Assembly: GCF_024868665.1 (NCBI RefSeq)
Contig: NC_079891.1
Location: 33,705,067 to 33,769,066 of the forward strand
Direction: 5' to 3'
DNA from: Triplophysa rosa
Lineage: Eukaryota > Chordata > Actinopteri > Cypriniformes > Nemacheilidae
DNA: 64,000 bases
The notes under the pieces were generated by a model that saw only the letters and a list, made by a program, of their open reading frames with translations, searched no databases and was not told where the DNA came from. This document shows positions 12,012 to 23,475 of this stretch, piece after piece; position 1 is the stretch's first letter; every line of letters starts with the position of its first letter. The position numbers and the translations under genes are program-made.

Positions 12012-12640
12012 TTAGTTTTATTCACATTTTGTAACGCAATACTTCATCAGTTGCGTCACATCTTTTGATCGATTGTTTGAGCGATACTAAAGCGCTAATT
12101 CATAAGAATTCGTACAATCTTATTTATTATTATTTATTTATCAACCCTACGGTTTAGTAAGACTTGCTTTCTCTCCAGTGACGTTAGGTTTAGGGTAGGA
12201 TTTTAGTATGGCTTTTTTCTAATAATCGTACGTTTTTGTGCGATTCATATTTTCCGAATTTATACGAATAAGCCACCTGGCTAATTATAATATTAAAAAG
12301 TTGTATGTTTTATTTGCATATTGTAACGCAATCTTTTGATCGATTGTTTGAGTGATGCTAACACGTTTTCACTTTAACAAGTCTCCAGACCCTTGGGTTG
12401 TCGTTCTTGTCTCATCTGCGGCTCCAACACAATCTCACGGGAATTCGTAACTACTTTACAATGTGGCAAATTCGTATGAATTCGTACAATTTTATTCGTA
12501 CACTTTAGTTTAATTTGCTTTTGCGGCAGTGACATGAGGTTTAGGGCAAGATTCCAGTATGGTTTCTTTTCTAATAATCGATGGTTTTTGTTTAATTCAC
12601 ATTGTACGAATTTCCTATTCCCGCACGATCAGGTTGTCTG
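12012..12640. repeat. Diverged two-unit tandem duplication
   Basis: The first unit (about 12012-12290) and second (about 12308-12640) share, in order: TTGTAACGCAAT, TCTTTTGATCGATTGTTTGA, GAATTCGTACAAT, GGTTTAGGG(T/C)A(G/A)GATT, AGTATGG and TTTCTAATAATCG. Gaps and substitutions separate them, so the duplication is not recent. Confidence 0.7.
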
Positions 12641-13756
12641 CTCTGTCCAGCAGATTTTGAGCATTAGAAAAATTGTCAGAGGGTTAACACTGGTTTATTT
12701 CTGGATGGATAGGCAGATGAATATAGATGTTCAAGAACTACGGTATTAACATAATCGAATGCCATGAAAATCATTTAGTTACGATTTTTCAGTCTGGCTG
12801 TCAGTTGAAATGACAGGGTCTGAGTGAATGACGGATTAAATTGTCTTTACAACCAGCAATTGTGTTCAGCTAAACTCATGAACCCAGAACATTATCAGAA
12901 TTTATGTAATGATAACAAAATCTGGCATTGCTTTCTCTCTCTCTTTCCTTCGCACTCTCGATTTTAATTTTTTTTGTGTAAAGACACTTCATTGGTATAT
13001 TAATGACAAGAAATATACAATATCAGAATAACAACAAACAGCGAGGTGCTATTAAAATGTCTCTCTCTCTCTCATCACTCTCGCTCTCTGTCTCTCCACG
13101 CATGAGTCAGCGGTGCATGTGTGATGTTTGCTGCTGCAGGGCAGAGATGCGCTCGCGTCTCGCAGCACAGGAAGCAGAAAGCACGTCGGTGAATCTCAAA
13201 TGACTGCGCTGCTCTCTCGCTCCGTCTCTCTCCCGATGGGGAAATATTCATCTGCATCGAATATGCAAGAGCTAGTAAAAGTTTTAAACAAGCAATAATA
13301 AAGGTGGGTAGGGGAGCGGACGGTGAGCGTGTGTTAGCAAACCCTATTCGACCTATTGACCTGATGAGGTCATGGTGTGCCGCTTACTAACTAGAATACA
13401 ACCTCGACTGGTGACATACAGAAATATAAAACGGATGAAGTATAATCTGGATAAAACACTGTTTGTAAAGAAGGTTTAAATTGGAGAATTGGATTTTATT
13501 TTGAAATAATTTGTGTGTGATGGCTTGACTCGTGAATCTCACATCATTAAACCTGCTGTGTTTACTGGAATCATTGACTAATGGTCTGAAGACAAACTCT
13601 CGATATATAATTATACCCAGACAACAGACATTAGTAGTAAGTCATTTCTGAAATAGTTTAGTTAATTATTTCACAATAATTTACAATGAGGTTGCATTAT
13701 ATTAGATGACTGCAATCCTTCGACTTCACTTTTAAATCTCTGTTCATGTTTATTTA
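12641..13756. other. Unannotated stretch with CT-rich tract
   Basis: CTCTCT-rich sequence at 12935-12960 and 13060-13105. No gene evidence. Confidence 0.45.
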
Positions 13757-14520
13757 AAGCCCCACTGCAATGCCTTGGAACGCGCAGCATTATTTGATGC
13801 GTGGACGTAATTTCAACTGAAAAATGCAGAGAGCGCAAGACATATCGAGTGGCCCCTCCCCCTTTTAAAATAACCAATAGCGTTTCGTTTATGGCACAGT
13901 CAGCACAGAGCCATTAAGCTTGTTCGACTTGATGCGGCGCCGCAAGATCCGACAGGCGGATGACATCAAAGTACCGCGAGAGAGATACGAAAAAGCATAC
14001 AAATTTTGCTTTTGAATCATTCTCGCGGTACTTTGATGTCATCCACCTGTCGGATCACAGCTAATATGGCACGTTAATGTAGATTAAAACAGCCCAACAG
14101 TATATCAAATTAACCAGCCTTAGAAATGTACATATGCAAAACACAATAATGCAGTAAAATGTATGAACAACATACCGTGGATGATTGTATCTCCTCTTAG
14201 CCCCGCCTCTCTGAAACGCGCAGATTTTCAACAAAGCTCATGGCTCTGAAAGCGAGGTGTGCTATGATTGGCCAGTTAACCAGTGCGTAGTGATTGGTCG
14301 AATACTGCAAGCGTGTGACGGAAATGTAACGCCTCTTACCATATTTGGAACATCAGGTTCCTCTTCAATTGTACTGACAGGTACGCCCACCTTACTTGCG
14401 TATACATTTGGGCGGTCTTAGTCAAATCATACCACGAACTGACGTAGATTTGTGGGGGTGTGGTTACACGAGGCGTTTCAGGCAGGTCTGGGTGAGCATC
14501 CATATGACCCCTTTAACAAT
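13757..14520. mobile_element. Composite MITE-like sequence with hairpin and CCAAT block
   Basis: Left part starts TTAAAGCCCCACTGCAATG; right edge is CATATGACCCCTTTAAC, the inverse of TTAAAGGGGTCATATGAC at 28818. A block from about 14191 to 14309 matches 28918-29038 closely, including GCTATGATTGGCCAGTTAAC and GTAGTGATTGGT, which contain CCAAT boxes. Probably more than one family joined together; internal boundaries were not resolved. Confidence 0.55.
13946..14056. repeat. 111-base near-perfect hairpin
   Basis: 36-base arms (13946-13981 and 14021-14056) differ at one position; each holds GACATCAAAGTACCGCGAGA or its complement. The 39-base loop can pair further through AAAAGCA / TGCTTTT. A foldback transposon remnant is the simplest reading; a small-RNA hairpin is conceivable. 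Confidence 0.85.
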
Positions 14521-15310
14521 ATTCAGCCGTTACAGGCACGCAGTGAATCTCGGGATAGCCAAGGCTTTTAACGATCCATTCGTTGTAGTGTTGTCAGCCC
14601 GCGGAAACAAGGTCGCATTTTGAGGATGCCTTGTCGCGCTGCTGTGACGCAATCGGTCTTGAAATGCAGCCTTCGAAGCACGCAACCCCCAAATTGGACA
14701 CAGCTATTGAGAGAGAGAGAGTCGCGTCAACTCCGTTGACTCCAATGGAACAGTTTTCCATTTTCCAAACGGCCCTTCGCGATGCCATTTGTAGGGGCAT
14801 TCCAAATGAAAGTGAACACCTGAATCCCTTCACGATGGGCCTTTTCAGAAGTCCGTTAGCGAAGGGTACATGCCATGGTCACTTCAAGGAAGTGAGTTCC
14901 GTTTGTGATCACATGATCTTGGATTATGAGTTCTCGCCACGCATTTTGAAGCAAATAGGGAGCGGGATTTTGACGTTGACGACCTAAATGTAAGAACAAT
15001 AATTTAGTTTGTATTTGTTTTACACTATTTTTGTCAGTGATAAATATCAAATGTATACACGAGAGACAGTAATGCCCTACACCCTTCAAAGAGTTCACTT
15101 CAAGGGCTCAGCCCTTCGAAGGGAGTAGGGCATAGGGATGCTCACTTCCGTTTGGAAAATACTCAATAAATGAGCGAACAAGTGGCTGATATGAGGCACT
15201 GCTTCCGCAACTCTCATAGTGAAGGGGGGGACTCTTCGGATTCTATAAGCAGATTTGATTGGATGAGAACTTTGATGAGAGTGTAGCATGATATCATGGA
15301 ATTTTGAAGC
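14521..15310. other. Repeat-like sequence with a 118-codon open frame, not called a gene
   Basis: Words such as CCCTTCGAAGG, AGCGAAGGGTAC, CTTCCGTTTG and GGGCATTCC recur on both strands, as in degenerate transposon DNA. The open frame at 14631-14987 has no recognisable domain and no splice or promoter context. Confidence 0.4.
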
Positions 15311-15313
15311 AGT

Positions 15314-15442
15314 GAAGAACGAGAGAGAACCAGGCCTGGATTTTATGTTATGTTTTATTATGTTTGTGTGGCTGGCAGTCGACCGTGAGAGATGCGAGAC
15401 CGGTGCAACACGCAGCTGATGCTCATCACTCATGTCACCGGC
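15314..15442. mobile_element. Rearranged LTR fragment with inverted junction
   Basis: 15314-15389 matches 49580-49655 (GAGAGAACCAGGCCTGGATT ... GGCAGTCGAC) in direct orientation. From about 15383, CCGTGAGAGATGCGAGA ... CAGCTGATGCTCATCACTC continues as the reverse complement of 49500-49560. The same LTR is therefore joined to itself head to head at a CCGTGAG microhomology. Confidence 0.65.
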
Positions 15443-15559
15443 TTCGCACTGGTGATAATAGTAAAAAAAACTAATAACTAGACATTATTATTTATTTATT
15501 ACTTTTTGTGGTGGCAAGTAACATCTTTGTCAGGGCCAGTAAAAATGTAGAAATTAATG

Positions 15560-15648
15560 TAGGCATAATAATCGTCATAATCGTGCAACTGTGATTATTC
15601 CTCAGACTATAATCGTACCAACAAAATCTATAATCGTTGCATCCCTAG
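15560..15648. mobile_element. Right end of a hAT-like element
   Basis: Ends CTATAATCGTTGCATCCCTA, with several ATAATCGT words inside. The expected left end (TAGGGATGCAACGATTAT) was not found upstream. Confidence 0.45.
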
Positions 15649-15649
15649 T

Positions 15650-16970
15650 TCCACATCAGATTTACGTCACTCTGTGTAATGCCCACCTACGTTCCATTTG
15701 CGACACTGCACGCGGTAGACCAGTCACAGCAGACTAGACCATGTGACCAATCAGATCAGAGTAGGCTGACAGAAAGGAGGGGATTAGACCGATGAATCGC
15801 CGAACGAATCATTTGAGAGTCAGTCAAGAAGTAAGGTAACAATAACTGCCTATTATTAGAAAATGAAAGTGTTTTTACACTTTGTATGTACGTAAACTTG
15901 TTGTTGGACACTCCATAAACCAAAAACCACCTTAAATAGTACCTTAAAAATCACAAAATATTTACTCTTTAACTTCACTAACATGTTATTATATTTTAGT
16001 GCCGCTATAACTAAAGAAATCTGATGGTCAAGTTTTGCACATACGTTTGTATGTCCTGATCTTTTATGGATTCGTCTTCTCAGCACTTTTGTCGCCAAAC
16101 CAATGCGAATGAATCTGATTAGCTGGTCTGACCCTTTCTATCCAGACGCTGCAAGATGTTTGCGTGTGCCAATGTGGAGGACAGGAGAGTAACACACAGG
16201 TCACTGATGTGCGTGTCTGGATCATTCTGAAATTCATCCTTCTGAAACAGCACTGAAAGACGAGCGAGAAATAGAGAAAATCCTCTGCACGTTAGCCTTC
16301 ACCCCGAGGAAAGAAGCATCACGGTGTAGATGAGAGACTGTAAAGAGCAGACAGAAAGCGAGAGACTATACATATGGGAATAGTTGAAGAATATATATTT
16401 AGGGCCAAACGTGAATGCCGTTGCTGGCTATTACTTTTTCAAGATGCTTTTCAATTTCATTTGGAATAACACGCACCGGTGATTTGTGCACTGTGCTTTC
16501 AAGAAAATAAACAGGGTGGGTTTGACTTCACTTTGTGTCAAAGCACAACGTTGCATTTGCTCTTCATTTAATCTCATTTCTGCCTCTCTGTTTACAGTAA
16601 AAACGTTTTAAGAACACATTTTGAGTGTCTAACACAGTTTTAGATGTTTAATCTTCAATCGTTCAGACCGAGCTGAAAAACACGAGGGAGAGGTTAATGA
16701 GTCACTTTGGATGCGTTTTAAACTCGACTCTGTGATGCAAATCGTGCGTTCTGTACTTTAATTACTCACCAGAGAGATGTTATTAACTTTGACTAATGGA
16801 CAAACTATCTCAATGTGTGCGTGTGTGATTTAAAACTACTTACAGTACTGCCTCAAGCCGTATATTGGATTAGGCTAGATATTGAACCACTCTGTTCCAG
16901 CTGAGGGCCAGTGCAACATACGACAGGCCTCAGGGTCCAGTCGATAGACTGATAAAAGGCTGAATGTCTG
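15650..16970. other. Unannotated non-coding stretch
   Basis: Nothing supportable was seen. Confidence 0.45.
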
Positions 16971-16974
16971 GTCT

Positions 16975-18300
16975 GAATCAGTGCAGTTTGAATCTGTGGG
17001 GTTCGGATCAGTGAATCAGTTTAGTCTAGATCAGCACGTTTTGTATTAGTGAATCAGTGATGTTTGGATCAGTGAATCAGCATGGTCTGAACCATTGCGG
17101 TCTGAATCAGTGAATCAGTTTGGTCTGGATCAGTGCAGTCTAAAATCAGTGAATCAGTTTGGTCTGGATCAGTGCAGTCTAAAATCAGTGAATCAGTTTG
17201 GTCTGGATCAGTGCAGTCTAAAATCAGTGAATCAGTTTGGTCTGGATCAGTGCAGTCTAAAATCAGTGAATCAGTGTGGTCTGGATCAGTGCAGTCTAAA
17301 ATCAGTGAATCAGTTTGGTCTGGATCAGTGCAGTCTAAAATCAGTGAATCAGTTTGGTCTGGATCAGTGCAGTCTAAAATCAGTGAATCAGTGTGGTCTG
17401 GATCAGTGCAGTCTAAAATCAGTGAATCAGTTTGGTCTGGATCAGTGCAGTCTAAAATCAGTGAATCAGTTTGGTCTGGATCAGTGCAGTCTAAAATCAG
17501 TGAATCAGTTTGGTCTGGATCAGTGCAGTCTAAAATCAGTGAATCAGTGTGGTCTGGATCAGTGCAGTCTGAAATCAGTGAATCAGTTTGGTCTGGATCA
17601 GTGCAGTCTAAAATCAGTGAATCAGTTTGGTCTGGATCAGTGCAGTCTAAAATCAGTGAATCAGTTTGGTCTGGATCAGTGCAGTCTAAAATCAGTGAAT
17701 CAGTTTGGTCTGGATCAGTGCAGTCTAAAATCAGTGAATCAGTGTGGTCTGGATCACTGCAGTCTGAATCAGTGAATCAGTGTGGTCTGGATCACTGTAG
17801 TCTGAATCAGTGAATCAGTGTGGTCTGGATCAATGTGGTCTGGATCACTGTAGTCTGAATCAGTGAATCAGTGTGGTCTGGATCACTGTAGTCTGAATCA
17901 GTGAATCAGTGTGGTCTGGATCAATGTGGTCTGGATCACTGTAGTCTGAATCAGTGAATCAATGTGGTATGGATCAGTGCATTTTTAATCAGTGAATCAG
18001 TGTGGTCTGGATCAGGGTAGTCTGAATCAGTGAATCTATGTGGTTTGTATCACTATAGTCTGAATCAGTGAATCTATGTGGTGTGGATCAGTGCATTTTT
18101 AATCAGTGTGGTCTGGATCAGTGTGGTGTGGATCACTGTAGTCTGAATCAGTGAATCGTGGTTTGGATCAGTGCATTTTTAATCAGTGAATCTATGTGGT
18201 GTGGATCACTGCAGTCTGAATCAGTGAATCTATGTGGTTTGTATAACAGTCTGAATCAGTGCATTTCGAATCAGTGAATTAGTGTGTTTTGAATAAGTGT
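16975..18300 (+). repeat. 39-bp minisatellite with decayed flanks
   Basis: The core (about 17105-17765, some 17 units) repeats a 39-base unit containing AATCAGTTTGGTCTGGATCA and GTGCAGTCTAAAATCAGTG. Units are almost identical; the main variant is GTTTGG versus GTGTGG. Because 39 is a multiple of three, two forward frames stay open for 226 codons each; these are artefacts. Before 17105 and after 17765 the units drift in length and sequence (GATCACTGTAGTCTGAATCA, GTGCATTTTTAATC), as expected when only the centre of an array is being homogenised. Confidence 0.95.
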
Positions 18301-18539
18301 GTTAGTATGTTTAGTATGTTAGTTGGATATACAACAACATCCAAAGAGCAAACAATACAATAACAGCAAAACTTGTCTCACTCATTAAAAATGTATCAAA
18401 ATATAATGGCCATACTTTTTCATTTTTTCTTTGTTTTATTTTTTTCTTGTTTAAACTATAACATATTACTTGTAACATAACCTTTATGTAGTAGTAGTTT
18501 TTATTTTATTTTTTTGTATTGTATATAATCTTTTAATCA

Positions 18540-19624
18540 ATATCAGCTAGGGCTGAATGATTTAGAAAATTAATCTAATTGCGAATTTTTTTTTTTTATC
18601 AATATTGCGATTTAATATGCAATTATTTTTTAAGCACCTTATCTACTGTATTATTTAATAAATAAAATCAATAAATCATGGTAACCAACGCAATATTAGC
18701 AGATTTACCATAAACTATAGGCCAGGCTTAAAATGATATTAGTTAGACGCATGAATAGATTGACATATTTTTATAGAACTACCCCAATCGTACTAATATA
18801 TTAAATGATTTGTTAAACTTATAGCCATGTAATCATGTAATATTTATCATGACATAATGACATGTTACACCAAGTTTATTTGTCAGTGCTTTAACTCATT
18901 GTTAATGTCATTAACAAGTCATTAATCACAGAAACAAAAGTGCAGATTACATAAATATAAAACAAAACTGTGGCTTTACCACACTCAGTAATTTGATAAA
19001 GCAGAGTCACTGTAATAAACATATGATAAACATGTTGATTGCACTTAAGCACTGTGTTAACTTACTAGACAATCTTTAAATAAATAAGTACAAATATAAA
19101 CTATTAATATATGTATTATCTTATATATTGTCTTTTATTATTGTGTGAGTGCTGCATGACGTTAGAAGTATTGCCCCTTGAGGTAGCATTAATCTTATCA
19201 CACACAATACCTGACACTGCGCAGCACCATCCACACAAAACAGCCAAAATAGTCGCACACAACTGACGTGTGCTGTTGCTCTTTTACACTAAAGTTTCCA
19301 CAGTGCCACGTCCTGTCGAGTCTGAGGCTATTGTACAACAGGTCAATGTACAAATTCATTATTTTAAATACAGACGCGGCAAGCACGCTGACAGTCACCA
19401 CGAGAGAGAAAGCTTCCGCCCTGAGCACTTTGGGGAAAATGAGAAAATGCATGCATTTCCATGCATTTTTAATACTTTTGAGATGGTACTGGTCAGCTCC
19501 GAGCAGGATCGCATCACACTGTGCATCCCCATAATTAATTGCAGTCTTTGCGATTAGAAAATCGCGTTTCACCACATCGCGATTTAATCGCAAATGCAAT
19601 TAATCGTTCAACCCTAATATCTGC
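18540..19624. mobile_element. Non-autonomous hAT-like element
   Basis: Element 18548-19616 (1069 bp) begins TAGGGCTGAATGATTTAG and ends AATTAATCGTTCAACCCTA, inverted ends. Flanking 8-mers ATATCAGC (18540-18547) and ATATCTGC (19617-19624) differ at one base. A 133-codon minus-strand open frame inside (19198-19599) shows no BED finger or hAT dimerisation motif and is not called. Confidence 0.82.
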
Positions 19625-20618
19625 ACAGCCCTTATAAAGAGACCCAAGCTAATTCTCTCCTTGCACATGCACAGAAACGCATTTAAACATCATTCCATCT
19701 TCCTCCGCTTCAGAATGACAAATGGAGAGTCATGTGGAGTTTTTTGTGTGCCCGCGGGACACGGTGGATTAACCGCCATGTGACACAGCAATTAGGAGTC
19801 GTGTTGAAGCAGCGATTGATCAAGCCTCATTTCTCCGTCGCCGTTCATCAGGCAATCTCACAAACATCCATCTCCCACCACTTCATCTCTATCGCTGTAT
19901 TCTTCCGGTAAATGTTTACGCAATGAGAAGCCTTTGATGCCTCGCAAGGTGCTTTCAGAATCAGAACACCTTTCTGCTCTTTGACAGACAGACGGCCTCT
20001 TGGATCTGCGGCTTGTGTGCGGACGCACAAAAGAGGTCTATATTGAGACGAGAGCTGCAACCTTGTCGATAAGGTTTTTGCAACTTTCGGGCGTCTGGTG
20101 AAAAGAGAGGCCGATAAAGAGAGGGAAAAGCTTCAAAAACCACTGGCGAAGCGTTTTTGGCGCTCTGAAGCAGAGAGAATCACTAATCATTGCTACGGAG
20201 CCTGGAGTCAGCAGCATTATTCCCTCCCTCAGTATATCTTTCAGTCCTGAGATGCTGCTGTAGCTTCTGATATCACTGACAAACATCACCGTTCAACACA
20301 TAATGGTCAGTGATGATGAACCAATGTGCCGTCCGTGATGGAAATGCTACGTGTCTTGATAAAACGATGCGGCTGGCACACTGAAGATACTGTAAAAGAT
20401 ATATGTACAGTATATATACAGCCACATAAAAAATTAAAATCCAGTCCAGTGTCTGTTGAATTTCAACAAAATCAAACCTCAGGAGTGACAAAGTCATCCA
20501 ACAGCAACGTGAACGACTGACAGCATGACAAGACACGTGAAAACTATGATAACAATCCAGGTTATCACATAAAAAAATATTGTTGAACTTTTCCCAAGTA
20601 CAAATATGACTGGCTTTG
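19625..20618. other. Unannotated non-coding stretch
   Basis: No supported feature. A small palindromic TATATGTACAGTATATATACAG lies near 20400; short frames only. Confidence 0.45.
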
Positions 20619-21173
20619 TTTAAAAGTAGTGCCGTCAATCGATTTTAAAAATTAATCTGATTAATCGCACATTTTTCCTGCGATTAACCACAATTAATCG
20701 CGCATAACATGAATTAACTTTTACATTATAATAATTTCACATTTAATCTTCAAATGAATGTAGAAACGACATAAAAGCTATTAGTACTGCAACTGACGTC
20801 TCCATTAAATTGATTATTTTTAACATTAATTATAGCCATTCAACAGAATAATTGAGAGCTTTCGTGTCTAACAGGTAGGAAATATACAGAAATTGAATCA
20901 AGTTCTCAAACACTTTACGGTCTTTAATGCTAAATTCTAAATTAAATACAGAATTAAAGCTACAAAACACACTGAATTCCTCTTTTCTTTTGTTCTTTGA
21001 TTAACATTAGTGACAGGAGTCACAGCAGCAGGTTTAAGAAGGTTACAAAGGTTTCAAATCACGCTTAAGACAAAGGATGACAAACAAACGGATGCTGCGT
21101 TAATTGCGTTAAATATTTTTAACGCGTTAATCTGAAAAAAATTAACGTTGACGTTGACAGCTCTATCTAAAAG
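20619..21173. mobile_element. Non-autonomous hAT-like element
   Basis: Element 20627-21165 (539 bp) begins TAGTGCCGTCAATCGATT with ATTAATCG words; its right end, TTGACGTTGACAGCTCTA, mirrors it with GCGTTAATC/ATTAACG words. The 8-bp flanks TTTAAAAG (20619) and TCTAAAAG (21166) differ at one base. Confidence 0.8.
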
Positions 21174-22701
21174 TGAATCGGAACTTGTTTTCTTTGCAGT
21201 ATTTGAGGATTAAAAACATACAGAGCATCTTTTCTGTTCATTTTCTGCAAATAGAAGCAATATTTTTATTTCAATTTTGGGAGAAATATTGTTAGTGGTG
21301 CAAAGAATGAAACAAAAATCATTATTTTGCCTAAACACATTGCTATCAATGGTAAATTTTAAATTCAGTAAAACAAATTTTGAAATGGTCTCTTAATTTT
21401 TCTACCACTGTATACAGTATCTATATGTCTATATCTAGCATGGTTTCACTATTGTAACCATTGTTTTATTTGTAGTAGAACCACATTAACTACATGTACT
21501 AACTATGTAACTACAAAAGAACCATGGTTTTACTATAGTTAATGCGGTGGTCTGTGGTTCTAGTTTTCAATAATGTGAATCATTGTTATTTAACCTCCAG
21601 ACAATTATATTTTAAGATTTTTTTTACCCATATCATAGATTTTACATTTTTTGCAAGTTCGTTTTTTTATTAATAGTACCTTTTTCTTAGTGATTTAACG
21701 GATTAATGCTGTCTCATTTGTAAGCTGCTTTGAATAAAAGCATCTGGCAAATGAATAAATGAAAATGCCATTGTTTGTAATTTGTATAAAGTATTTTACA
21801 TGAATTCATTTTTACAGCTGTATTACTTTAAAAACCAAGTAATGCCAAACATTGCATGAGTAACAAAACGTGAACACCTTACAAGGGTTAACTATGATAT
21901 TTGTAGTAAAACTATGATTTATGCATATAATCAATCTTTTACTTTTACTATAGTAAAAACCATGGTTCATTTCGTCCCAAGGGATCAGAAACCGCAGTAA
22001 ACCAGCTGTAAAACTGAAATGATAAATGCGTTCGGACCCACGGTGCAGTATTTAAGCTTTTAAACCGCGCCGATCTATTTCTCTTAAACCCGTGGTTAGG
22101 GAAAACACCTTTGCTCGGTAGAATAAGAGATAATAAACTGCACATTTTTGCTGTTTCGCTATATTCCACCCGCAGGACTCCAAGAGTAATGACTCTGTAC
22201 GTGCCACGAGGTGAAATATCCCTCAGCTTGCAACCCAATAAAATGTGAAAGTAAATTACACAACGTTTCACGAGCCTGCAGGCATTCTGCACCGTTTTGG
22301 AACACTCTTTGCATCTCGGCTTCAGTTTTATTGGCTGTGGAGAGCCAATGTTTTTTTCGACTCGGTTCGGGTGGGCTGAGGAGAAACCGAGTCTGAGGAT
22401 GAGTCTGACTGAGCGGTCAATGAGCAGTCAATCCCTCCGGAGATCGATGGCTTGTGCCGAGGCCAACGGAGAAGAAGGACACTTAGAGACAATTAGTTTG
22501 AGGTGAAGTAAACACAGTCGGACTGATGGCTCAATTCAGAGGATGGGAGAGAAGTAAACAGTGATTGGACGATGTTTCTGGACTAAATCACCTCCTACGG
22601 CTTGTGCGGATTATAGGTTATCGAGGAATCAATGTCACAAACTGAACATGTTGACACAACCTACAGGCCTTTTGTCATTCGTCACTTTTGTTTGTGAGGT
22701 T
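21174..22701. other. Mixed stretch: palindromic repeat words and a SINE-type tail
   Basis: 21430-21560 and 21895-21970 contain ACCATGGTTTTACTATAG-type palindromic repeats. 21722-21765 (GTAAGCTGCTTTGAATAAAA, GCATCTGGCAAATGAATAAA) is the 3' tail common to teleost SINE/LINE families, without a recognisable head. The rest is unrecognised. Confidence 0.5.
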
Positions 22702-23263
22702 GTCATTGTCGTGATTCTGCCCCATCGTGTCATGTCTTTCTTGATCTTGTAGCAGAATCACGGCAGGATCCCTTGTTTTATGTGAGAAAGCCATGAGTTG
22801 TTTACGTTTTACATCTCATGTGCTTTCTCGTGTCTTGTCATTGGCCACGCCCCTCTTGTTTCATGTATTGCCTCCCTGCCGTGTCTTATGTTCCACACCT
22901 GCCCCTCGTTGATTATCCCTCGTTTGTCTTCCCTTTAAATAGTCCTCATGTTTCATTGTCTTGTTGCTCGTGCATTGCGTTCCATGTTCTGTGCCTTCCT
23001 GCTTCCCATGCCAGTGTCCTTTGTGAATTCCTCCGTTCTGTCTAGTAAGTGTTAAGTTTAGTTTTTGTCTAGTGTTTGCTTAGTCTAGTGTTTAGTCAGT
23101 CTAGTGTTTAGTCAGTCTTCGTTTCTGTTTACCAGTGTTTTTTGCTTTACCCCCTCGTGGGTTCTTGTTTTGTGTTTATTGTTTAAATAAAGTCTTTTGT
23201 GTTAACCCCTTCATCCCTCGCTGCCTGCAATTGGGTTCTTCCCCTGCTGTTCATGACGGTCAT
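22702..23263 (+). mobile_element. Solo LTR of an LTR retrotransposon
   Basis: The 5-bp duplication GTCAT is identical at 22702-22706 and 23259-23263. The LTR (22707-23258, 552 bp) starts TGTCGTGATTCTGC and ends GTTCATGACG, with a CA to CG change at the last base if canonical. It carries a TATA-like TTTAAATAG (22934), a polyadenylation signal AATAAA (23187) followed by GT-rich sequence, and a small direct repeat TAGTGTTTAGTCAGTC (23090-23120). There is no internal region or second LTR, so it is a solo LTR left by recombination. Gypsy-type is likely from the 5-bp duplication. Confidence 0.85.
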
Positions 23264-23339
23264 GATAGCGGGTCCAGAATGTCAAGCTTATATTTCTAAA
23301 ACGTCAACAAGTCTTCCTGGAAAATTGCCTCCTTATAAG

Positions 23340-23475
23340 CTTTTGGACGCTTTTATCCAAAGTGACGTACACTGCATTCAAGCTCTATATTTATTATCAG
23401 TATGCGTGTGTGTTCCCTGAGGATTGAATCCATGTGCTTTGTGTTGCTAGCGCAACGCTCCAGTTGAGTTACATG
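23340..23475 (-). repeat. tRNA-derived SINE, reversed
   Basis: On the minus strand it reads TGTAACTCAACTGG (A-box-like), an anticodon-arm-like GCGTTGCGCTAGCAACAC, GGATTCAATCC (B-box-like), then a body and the tail CACTTTGGATAAAAGCGTCC. This is the order of a common teleost SINE with a tRNA-like head. Drift in both boxes suggests an old copy. Confidence 0.8.

Noticed and set aside
14631..14987. 118-codon open frame
   Set aside because: Lies in repeat-like sequence with mirrored CCCTTCGAAGG words; no domain.
17095..17813. Two 226-codon open frames
   Set aside because: Produced by a 39-base tandem repeat; perfectly periodic peptides in two frames at once.
19198..19599. 133-codon frame inside a hAT-like element, considered as transposase
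   Set aside because: No hAT transposase motif; overlapping frames are open on the other strand.
22707..23258. Full LTR retrotransposon
   Set aside because: The TSDs abut a single LTR; no gag/pol-like frame or second LTR nearby.
23340..23475. tRNA gene
   Set aside because: A and B boxes are drifted, the cloverleaf is incomplete, and a SINE body and tail follow.
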